From assembly GCA_946478975.1 (NCBI GenBank), contig CAMLEO010000243.1:1-11102 (forward strand): a stretch of DNA of 11,102 nucleotides, written 5' to 3'. Both the position numbers and the translations under genes were made by a program. Below are positions 5,331 through 11,102 of the stretch, piece by piece. Origin of the DNA: an uncultured Steroidobacter sp. Its GTDB lineage: Bacteria > Pseudomonadota > Gammaproteobacteria > Steroidobacterales > Steroidobacteraceae. The notes under the pieces are model-generated. The model did no database searches and had not been told where the DNA came from. It worked only from the letters and a program-made list of their open reading frames with translations. Within the stretch, counting starts at the first letter, position 1, and each line of letters starts with the position of its first letter.

Positions 5331-6962
5331 ATGTTCGGCCAGATGATGGATCGGCCGCTGCTCATCAGCAGCATCGCGCGCCATGCAGAACTCCAGCATC
5401 CTCGGCGTGAGATCGTTTCGATCGTCGCTGACAATCCCCGGCACCGCTACTCTTATAGAGATGCCTTTGCCCGCGCTCGCAAGCTCGCGAACGCGCTGAA
5501 TCGCCTGGGCATCGAGCGCGGCGATCGGATCGCGACCCTGGCCTGGAACGACTACCGGCATTTCGAAATTTATTATGCGGTGTCCGGCTCGGGCTTCGTC
5601 TGTCACACCATCAATCCGCGGCTGTTCGAAGAGCAGATCGTCTACATCATCAATCACGCCGAGGATCGCTGGCTGTTTCTCGATCCCGTGTTCGTGCCGC
5701 TGTTAGAAAAGCTGCAGTCGCGTTTGCCGCGCCTCGAAGGCGTCGTGGTGATGACCGACGATGCACACATGCCGGCGACCGAGCTGCCGCGCGCACGAAG
5801 TTATGAATCGCTGATCGCGGATGAGAGCGACGACTTCGAGTGGCCCGAGTTCGATGAACGCCTGGCGAGCTCGTTGTGTTACACGTCTGGTACGACGGGC
5901 GATCCCAAGGGTGTGTTGTACAGCCATCGCTCCACCGTCTTGCATTGCTACGCGTCCGCGTTGCCCGATGCGATGGCGTTGTCGGCGCACCAGGTCGTGA
6001 TGCCGGTGGTGCCGATGTTTCATGTCAACGCGTGGGGCCTGCCGTATTCATGCGCCATGGTCGGCGCGAAGCTGGTGTTTCCTGGTCCGAAGATGGGCGA
6101 CGCCGAAACGTTACAACAGCTCATCGAACAAGAAGGCGTGACGTTCTCCGCCGGCGTGCCGACGGTGTGGCAGGGCCTCATCGCGCATCTGGAAAAGACC
6201 GGCAGGCGCATCGACAGCTTGACGCACGTGGTCTCGGGTGGATCGGCCGTGCCGCTCACCTTGATGAATCAGCTGCGCGAGCGACATCAAGTGGAAGTGG
6301 TGCATGCGTGGGGCATGACCGAGACCAGTCCCATCGGCACCATCCGTTCGCTCTCGCCGGAAGCGAATGCGCTGCCCGAAGCAAGGCGCGAGCCGTTACG
6401 AGTGCGCCAGGGCCGCACCGTGTTTGGCATCGAACTGAAAGTCACCGATGATCAAGGCAACGAAGTGCCTCGCGACGGCAGAACGTTTGGTGCGCTCAAA
6501 GTGCGTGGGCCGTGGGTTGCGGCCAGTTATTACAAACGCGACACCGACGCAGTGTTCGAAGCCGACGGCTGGTTCAACACCGGCGACGTCGCGACCATCT
6601 GTCCGCTCGGCTACATGCAAATCACCGATCGCACCAAGGATGTGATCAAGTCCGGCGGCGAATGGATCAGCTCCATCGAGCTGGAAAATCTCGCCGTCGC
6701 TCACCCCGCGGTCGCTCAAGCCGCCGCAATCGCGATTCCCCATCCGAAATGGCAGGAGCGTCCGCTGCTCGTCGTGGTCCTCAAACCCGGCGCCACCGCC
6801 ACGCGCGAAGAGCTGCTGCAGTTCTTTGCTGGCAAAGTCGCGAAATGGTGGATCCCCGACGACGTCGCCTTCGTCGACAAACTTCCGCTCACCGCGACCG
6901 GCAAGCTCAGCAAACTGCAGCTGCGCCAGCAGTTCGCGGACTATCGACTCGCGGGCTCGTGA
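5331..6962 (+). CDS. AlkK-type fatty acyl-CoA ligase (AMP-forming)
   Basis: A 543-residue ANL-superfamily enzyme of full length. It activates a carboxylic acid to an acyl-adenylate with ATP and then forms the CoA thioester; it is cytoplasmic or membrane-associated. The P-loop A3 motif is YTSGTTGDPKG (184-194), A5 is AWGMTETSP (326-334), A7 is WFNTGD (414-419), the hinge/A8 region is TDRTKDVIKSGGEW (432-445), and A10 has the catalytic lysine K525 in LTATGKLSK. All key residues are present. The opening MFGQMMDRPLLISS and overall length resemble the medium/long-chain AlkK-like group more than FadD, but chain length cannot be read from sequence. ATG 5331 is chosen for this N-terminus and the GGGGGA upstream; the open frame reaches 21 codons further back into leader. 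It ends 12 nt from the convergent gene at 6975. Nothing nearby defines a pathway; beta-oxidation feeding is likely. Confidence 0.93.
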   Translation: MFGQMMDRPLLISSIARHAELQHPRREIVSIVADNPRHRYSYRDAFARARKLANALNRLGIERGDRIATLAWNDYRHFEIYYAVSGSGFVCHTINPRLFEEQIVYIINHAEDRWLFLDPVFVPLLEKLQSRLPRLEGVVVMTDDAHMPATELPRARSYESLIADESDDFEWPEFDERLASSLCYTSGTTGDPKGVLYSHRSTVLHCYASALPDAMALSAHQVVMPVVPMFHVNAWGLPYSCAMVGAKLVFPGPKMGDAETLQQLIEQEGVTFSAGVPTVWQGLIAHLEKTGRRIDSLTHVVSGGSAVPLTLMNQLRERHQVEVVHAWGMTETSPIGTIRSLSPEANALPEARREPLRVRQGRTVFGIELKVTDDQGNEVPRDGRTFGALKVRGPWVAASYYKRDTDAVFEADGWFNTGDVATICPLGYMQITDRTKDVIKSGGEWISSIELENLAVAHPAVAQAAAIAIPHPKWQERPLLVVVLKPGATATREELLQFFAGKVAKWWIPDDVAFVDKLPLTATGKLSKLQLRQQFADYRLAGS

Positions 6963-6974
6963 GCCGGTTCGTTG

Positions 6975-7718
6975 CTATTCCGCCTTCAGCCCCGCGGCGA
7001 TTTTCTTGATCTCCTCCGGCGAGTGCTCGCCGGCGAGCGGGGTGCCGGGCATGAGATAACGGCCCATGGCGAGGCCGCCGACGAGCACGGGTTCGTAGCC
7101 GACGTCGCGGATCAGTTTGGAAGCGAGCGCGATCGCTTCTTTGTCATCGCTCGCGAACGGCATGCCGACTTTGCCGGGGTCTTCGTTGGCGGAGCCCATG
7201 CGAGCGGCGCCGATGGCGTTGAACGCTCGCACGATGCGAGCGCCGGGGAGCAGCTCGGCGGAAGTGCGGCCGGCGCCTTGTTCGCGAGCGCGCGTGGCGA
7301 TCTCGCCGTCGCGGGCAGGGAAGGGATTGCAGGCGTCGATGACGATTTTGCCTTTGAGCTCGTTCTGCAGGGTCTTGCCGAGGTCGGGCAGCGCGCCGTA
7401 CGGAACGGCCAAAAGAATGACATTGCCGAAAGCGGCTGCTTCCTTCGGTGTTCCTGCCTTCGCTTTGCCGCCGAGTCTGGCTGCGAGTGCTTTGTCATCT
7501 TCCAAGTTGCGCGACGAGAACATCACCTCGTGCCCGCTCTTCAACCAGGCGCCGCCGATGGCGCTGCCGACTCGGCCGGAACCGATGACGCCGATGCGGG
7601 CCGGCGTCGCGCTCGCCGCTCGCGTCGACACCGGAACGCCAGCAATCAATGTGACCGACGCGCCGCCGGCGAGCACGATGAAATGACGGCGGCTCAGCGA
7701 CCCTTGTGAGATTTTCAT
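6975..7718 (-). CDS. Tat-exported NAD(P)-binding oxidoreductase, F420-oxidoreductase-like Rossmann family
   Basis: A 247-residue protein. The N-terminus carries a twin-arginine signal: SRRHFIVLAGG (9-19), a hydrophobic core to about residue 30 and a probable cut after the Ala-rich STRAASA (31-37). The mature domain starts at once with a Rossmann fold, RIGVIGSGRVGSAIG (41-55), followed by strand/helix units (SGHEVMFSSRN, VILLAVPYGAL, KIVIDACNPF) and a C-terminal region VRAFNAIG...GRYLMPGTPL. This is the dinucleotide-binding layout of NADPH:F420-oxidoreductase-like proteins; most family members are cytoplasmic and many do not use F420. Tat export would carry the folded, cofactor-loaded enzyme to the periplasm. 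Start ATG 7718 is supported by GAGG 5 nt upstream and by the signal peptide; the 37 upstream codons look like leader. It is divergent from the secreted esterase-lactonase at 7850. Substrate unknown. Confidence 0.85.
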   Translation of the reverse strand: MKISQGSLSRRHFIVLAGGASVTLIAGVPVSTRAASATPARIGVIGSGRVGSAIGGAWLKSGHEVMFSSRNLEDDKALAARLGGKAKAGTPKEAAAFGNVILLAVPYGALPDLGKTLQNELKGKIVIDACNPFPARDGEIATRAREQGAGRTSAELLPGARIVRAFNAIGAARMGSANEDPGKVGMPFASDDKEAIALASKLIRDVGYEPVLVGGLAMGRYLMPGTPLAGEHSPEEIKKIAAGLKAE

Positions 7719-7849
7719 GGCGGCCTCGCGATTGAGGATTCGACAAACCCGTGCGTCGAAGAGTAGTCCCCGGCGTTCAGGCTGACCAGCTGTCCCGGCA
7801 CCGCTGAGTTCAGATATCCTGAAGCTCACAACAAAGGGGAGGATGGGGG
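7719..7849. promoter_or_regulatory. Divergent regulatory region between the Tat oxidoreductase and esterase-lactonase genes
   Basis: A 131-nt gap between two start codons. On the right is a strong Shine-Dalgarno, GGAGG (7838-7842), 7 nt before ATG 7850. On the left, GAGG (7724-7727 on the complement) precedes ATG 7718. Both promoters must lie here, but I see no confident -35/-10 pair. Confidence 0.5.
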
Positions 7850-9592
7850 ATGCCGAAAACAGGGAACAGGTTCCCGCTGCTGGTGGCCTTGCTGCTGTTC
7901 ACCGTCACAGCGGCCGCCGCGCATTTGTTTCCGCCGGGCACAAAGTTCGAGCTGCCAGCGGACGATCCGATCACGGCCAAGGTCGAGGACATCGCGCTCT
8001 GGCCGGGCACGCCGCCGGGTTCGGAAGGTGTCACGATTCAGGAAGTCGTGGAGGAATCCAGCGTCAATCCCTCTCGCGGGGTCAAAGGCGTAACCAAACC
8101 CGCGGTTCAGGCATTCGTCGCCGCCAAGTCCCAAGGCGTGGCAGTGCTGGTGATGCCCGGCGGCGGCTACTCGACCATCGTGTGGGACAAGGAAGGTGTC
8201 GAGGTTGCGCGCTGGCTCAACAGCATCGGCGTCGATGCATATGTTTTGAAATATCGACTTCCGGGCGAGGGCCACAAGAACGGCAGGGCGGTGCCGCTGC
8301 AGGATGCGCAACGCGCGATGCGCTTGATCCGTTCGCGTCAGCCCACAGCAAAGATCGGCGCGCTGGGCTTCTCCGCCGGCGGTCATCTCGCCGGCATCAC
8401 CGGCACGACCTACGATAAGAAATATTACGACGCCATCGACAGCACGGATAAATTGTCCGCGCGGCCGGATTTCCTGGTGCTGATCTATGCGCCGGCAGGC
8501 GGTGGCAACGCGCCTCCCATGGGCGATGAGCGTGCGCAACTCTTCGTCGGGCAGTCGATCGTGGCCGGCATCAATGCCAACACGCCGCCGACCTTCATCG
8601 TTCAAGGCGCAGCGGACAGCAAAGTGCCGCCGCGAAATGCCGAACAGATATCCGCAGCGTTGCAGAAAGCGGGTGTGAAGTCCGAACTGCATCTGTATCC
8701 CGGCGCCGAGCACGGCTTTGCCCTGCGCGGCAAGGGGCCGGAAAAAGAATGGCCGACGCAATTCGCCGCGTGGCTGCAGGGCCTCGGGATGCTGATGCCG
8801 GCGAATGTTGCCACGCTCGGCAAGATCGAACGCCTGGATCCGGCGCTCGATCAGCTGATCGATCCCAAGGCCCAGATCGAACTGCTGGCCGAGAAGAAAT
8901 TCGAATGGGCCGAAGGCCCGGTGTGGGATTTCGCCGCTCGCCGCGTGCTGTTCTCGGACATTCCTCGGAACATGATTTGGGAATGGTCGCTCGCCGGCGG
9001 TCTCAAGAAATATCTGCAGCCGGCCGGTTACACCGGCACGCAGCCGTTCACGGGGCATGAGCCCGGCTCGAACGGCCTCGCCTTCAACAAGGCGGGCGAG
9101 CTCGTCATGTGCCAGCACGGCGATCGTCGGCTGGCGAAGTGGGTCGACGGCAAGTTCGTCACCTTGGTGGACCGCTACCAAGGCAAGCGGCTCAACAGCC
9201 CGAACGACCTCCTGATCAAGAGCAACGGCGATATCTATTTCACCGACCCGCCGTATGGCCTGCCCAAAGGCGCGGACGATCCGGCGAAAGAGCTGGATTT
9301 TCAGGGTGTGTATCGTCTGAGTTCGCGCGGCGAAGTGACGTTGCTGACGCGCGAGCTGAGTCGGCCGAATGGCATCGCATTCTCGCCGGACGAGCGCACG
9401 TTGTATGTCGCGAACTCGGATCCGGAGCGCGCGATCGTGATGGCGTATCCGGTGAAGGGCGACGGCACGATCGGCACCGGCAAGATCTTTTTCGATGCCA
9501 CCGACGCCGCGAAGGCCAAGCAGCCTGGCCTCCCCGACGGCATGAAAGTGAGCCGCGACGGCACCTGTCGAAAGTGTCGGCGCTGCTGGTGA
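7850..9592 (+). CDS. Secreted acetylxylan-esterase-like hydrolase fused to SMP-30/gluconolactonase, 3' end truncated
   Basis: 580 codons. A Sec signal peptide (K3, R7, hydrophobic 8-22, AAAA) is followed by an alpha/beta hydrolase of the AxeA/BD-FAE type. It has oxyanion motif MPGGGY (102-107), nucleophile S175 in GFSAGGH, D256 in GAADSKVP and H288 in GAEHGF: a complete triad. From about 345 a six-bladed SMP-30/gluconolactonase/LRE-type propeller follows, with metal ligands E355 (WAEGP), N452 (SPND), N507 (RPNG) and D563 (LPDG). The normal next segment, DGNLF..., is not reached: after SRDGT (568-572) the frame reads CRKCRRCW and stops, so the last blade, roughly 60 residues, is missing. The propeller may not close. 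Likely role: periplasmic or extracellular removal of esters from plant-type sugars plus sugar-lactone opening. Start is supported by GGAGG 7 nt upstream. The truncation coincides with the junction near 9565. Confidence 0.88.
   Translation: MPKTGNRFPLLVALLLFTVTAAAAHLFPPGTKFELPADDPITAKVEDIALWPGTPPGSEGVTIQEVVEESSVNPSRGVKGVTKPAVQAFVAAKSQGVAVLVMPGGGYSTIVWDKEGVEVARWLNSIGVDAYVLKYRLPGEGHKNGRAVPLQDAQRAMRLIRSRQPTAKIGALGFSAGGHLAGITGTTYDKKYYDAIDSTDKLSARPDFLVLIYAPAGGGNAPPMGDERAQLFVGQSIVAGINANTPPTFIVQGAADSKVPPRNAEQISAALQKAGVKSELHLYPGAEHGFALRGKGPEKEWPTQFAAWLQGLGMLMPANVATLGKIERLDPALDQLIDPKAQIELLAEKKFEWAEGPVWDFAARRVLFSDIPRNMIWEWSLAGGLKKYLQPAGYTGTQPFTGHEPGSNGLAFNKAGELVMCQHGDRRLAKWVDGKFVTLVDRYQGKRLNSPNDLLIKSNGDIYFTDPPYGLPKGADDPAKELDFQGVYRLSSRGEVTLLTRELSRPNGIAFSPDERTLYVANSDPERAIVMAYPVKGDGTIGTGKIFFDATDAAKAKQPGLPDGMKVSRDGTCRKCRRCW
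9561..9570. other. Junction where the lactonase sequence ends and an unrelated TPR-protein sequence begins
   Basis: Up to about 9562 frame 2 reads SMP-30 (LPDGMKVSRDG). From about 9565 frame 1 reads LSKVSALLVIARNTAF, an internal segment of TolB-like/TPR signalling proteins. Neither partner has its natural end here. The expected DGN-L codons and the expected L-S-K codons share a short ACCTGT-like stretch, consistent with joining at microhomology. I see no terminal inverted repeat, target duplication or transposase. Causes could be deletion, recombination or an assembly chimera. Confidence 0.75.
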
Positions 9593-10779
9593 TCGCACGC
9601 AACACGGCCTTCACGTTCAAGGGCAAGGTCATGGACGTGAAGGAGGTCGCCCGCACGCTCGGCGTCAGTCACGTCATGGAAGGCAGCGTGCGCAAGGCCG
9701 GCGACCGGGTCCGGATCACCGCCCAGCTGATCGACGCCGATACCGGCGGGCACGTCTGGGCCGACCGCTACGACCGCGACCTCACCGACATTTTCGCGAT
9801 CCAGGACGAGATTTCGAAAGCGATCGTCGCGGCGCTTCGGGTGAAGCTGTTGCCCGACGAGAAGAAGGCCATCGAAGCCCGAGGGACGTCGAATATCGAG
9901 GCGTACAATCTCTACCTAATGGCGCGCCAGCACTGGATCAGCGGCGACCATGGCGACAGCCGCCGCGACCAGACCATCGTACGCATCTGCAAGCAGGCGG
10001 TTTCGTTCGATCCGGCCTACGCGCAAGCCTGGGCGCTGATGGCGCTGGCACAGGCAAAATTGCGCCTAATCCACGGGCAGGATGTCGATGCGATGCCGGC
10101 GACCGAGCGCGCTCTCTCGCTGAATCCGAGGCTCGCCGAAGCGCATTGCGTCAAGTCGCAACTGTTGGAAGTCCAAGGCGACCAGACCGAAGCGCAAAAG
10201 GAAATCGAGGAGGCCCTTCGCCTCGATCCGGACTCGTGGGAGGTCAATCGCGAAGCGGCGCTGCTGATGTACCGCCAGGGAAAGATCCGCGATGCCGTGC
10301 CTTATTTCGAGAAGGCCGCGTCCCTGATGCAGAACGATTGGCACGACCCCATGATGCTGGTCGCATGCTACAGGAGCATGGGGGACAAGGACTCAGCCAC
10401 GAAATACGGGCGCATGTCCGTCGAGCGAGCGGAAAAGGCGATCGCGAAGGACCCGGCCAACACGCAGGCGCTCGCGGGTGGCGCCTATGTGCTGGCCGTC
10501 GTCGGAGAGGATCGCCGGTCACGCGACTGGATCGACCGGGCACTACTCCTCGATCCAGACAATGTGATGATGCGCTATAATGTCGCTTGCACGTTTTGCG
10601 GCGAGCTCAACGACACTGAGCGCGCGATCGAGGTGCTGATCCCGTATTTCGAGCAGGAAGTGAGCGCGACGCACATCAAGCATGCAGGCGCCGACCCGGA
10701 TTTCGACTCGATCCGGGACGATCCTCGATTCCAGAAGTCCCTCGCAGCCGCGCGGCAGCGGCTCGGCATCGTGCAATAG
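9565..10779 (+). pseudogene. C-terminal part of a TolB-like/TPR signalling protein, 5' truncated
   Basis: 404 codons without a natural start. The first 100 residues match the end of the TolB/FlgO-like domain found in TIR- or adenylate-cyclase-linked TPR proteins: VIARNTAFTFKGK, GVSHVMEGSVRKAGDRVRIT, HVWADRYDRDLTDIFAIQDEI. After that come tetratricopeptide-like helix pairs with typical spacing (AYAQAWALMALAQA, PRLAEAHCVKSQLL, PDSWEVNREAALLMYRQGK, PDNVMMRYNVACTF). The end, DFDSIRDDPRFQKSLAAARQRLGI, is the usual finish of this family. The N-terminal sensor domain (TIR or cyclase), any membrane helix and the beginning of the TolB-like fold are absent. An internal ATG at 9631 has AAGGG 7 nt upstream, so a 382-residue product could still be made by accident. 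The frame remains open upstream to 9109, but that part is the antiphase reading of the lactonase. The next gene begins 7 nt after the stop. Confidence 0.8.
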
Positions 10780-10786
10780 CTCCGCA

Positions 10787-11102
10787 GTGGCGCGAATCTT
10801 CCTCAGCTACGCCCGCGAGGATGCCGATGCGGCACGGCGCGTCGCGCAAGCGCTCGGCGATGCCGGACACGAGGTCTGGTGGGACGAGCAGATCCATGGC
10901 GGCTCGCGCTTCACCTCGGCTATAGACCAGGCGCTCAAGAACGCCGAAGCGGTGATCGTCCTCTGGTCGCGGGTCTCGGTGGAATCCGCCTGGGTGCAGG
11001 ATGAGGCCGCCGAAGGGCGCGACAGCGGCCGGCTGGTGCCGGTCCTGATCGGCGAGACCAAGCCGCCGCTGGGCTTCCGCCAGTTCCAGTCGATCGACCT
11101 GT
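10787..11102 (+). CDS. TIR-domain signalling protein, 5' part only
   Basis: 105 codons from GTG 10787, running off the window. It opens (M)ARIFLSYAREDADAA, the first TIR strand (box 1 style), then GHEVWWDEQIHGGSRF (27-42), AVIVLWSRVSVESAWVQDE (55-73) and GRLVPVLIG. E73 in SAWVQDEAAEG occupies the place of the glutamate proposed as catalytic in NAD+-cleaving TIR domains. The family usually continues into a membrane helix, a TolB-like domain and TPRs; that continuation lies outside the window. The GTG start is chosen because GTG-GCG-CGA-ATC-TTC gives the typical MARIF start; no clear Shine-Dalgarno is visible, and the 7-nt gap to the preceding stop suggests translational coupling. The preceding fragment looks like the C-terminus of a paralogue, so this was probably a tandem pair. 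Confidence 0.85.
   Translation, partial: MARIFLSYAREDADAARRVAQALGDAGHEVWWDEQIHGGSRFTSAIDQALKNAEAVIVLWSRVSVESAWVQDEAAEGRDSGRLVPVLIGETKPPLGFRQFQSIDL

Noticed and set aside
9109..9564. Upstream extension of the TPR protein frame into the lactonase region
   Set aside because: In this frame the translation is the Arg-rich out-of-phase reading of the SMP-30 domain; the real coding frame there is the one with conserved metal-ligand motifs.
7826..9598. A 590-codon open frame on the minus strand opposite the esterase-lactonase gene
   Set aside because: It mirrors a well-supported gene, and the translation is Arg/His/Gly/Ala-rich with no recognisable domain. Long antisense frames are common opposite GC-rich coding DNA.
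9560..9620. An insertion sequence or programmed frameshift explaining the lactonase break
   Set aside because: No inverted ends, target-site duplication or transposase, and no slippery sequence. Sequence beyond the break is not lactonase in any frame, so it is not a simple frameshift.
1..11102. CRISPR arrays, tRNA or rRNA genes, prophage or integrase genes
   Set aside because: No regularly spaced direct repeats, no cloverleaf-like or rRNA-like segment, and no recombinase motifs were seen in any part of the window.

Overview
The window is GC-rich and densely coded, with a Gram-negative character: Shine-Dalgarno sites, Tat and Sec signal peptides, and a CheY/CheZ-type chemotaxis module. The gene families suggest a gammaproteobacterium, perhaps close to Steroidobacter/Nevskia/Xanthomonadales. 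That placement is an impression from protein style, not a search result. The last 1.5 kb, after about position 9566, may have a different origin.

Positions 1-4364 hold mainly a minus-strand motility/chemotaxis block. It contains the 5' part of a cytoplasmic Cache-domain sensor (1-1307), a histidine-phosphatase-family enzyme (1506-2204), a small one-TM protein (2657-2869), a CheZ-like protein with a DxxxQ motif (3052-3633) and a canonical CheY (3663-4037). A small unknown gene (2263-2583) lies on the plus strand inside the block. The Cache gene and cheY are each preceded by a sigma-28 (FliA)-like element with the same -10 octamer (GCCGTTAC) and the same 11-nt spacer, suggesting they are switched on together with late flagellar genes.

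Positions 4365-6962, plus strand: a two-TM protein of unknown function, then an AlkK-type fatty acyl-CoA ligase with a plausible own promoter. The ligase ends 12 nt from a convergent minus-strand gene (6975-7718) encoding a Tat-exported NAD(P)-binding protein of the F420-oxidoreductase-like family.

Positions 7850-9592, plus strand: a secreted fusion of an acetylxylan-esterase-like alpha/beta hydrolase and an SMP-30/gluconolactonase propeller. The reading frame breaks abruptly about ten codons before its stop. From about 9565 the sequence is instead the C-terminal part of a TolB-like/TPR signalling protein in another frame (to 10779), followed 7 nt later by the start of a TIR-domain gene that runs off the window. 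Both open ends point to one breakpoint near 9561-9570. It is either a real rearrangement or an assembly chimera, and is the main point to verify.
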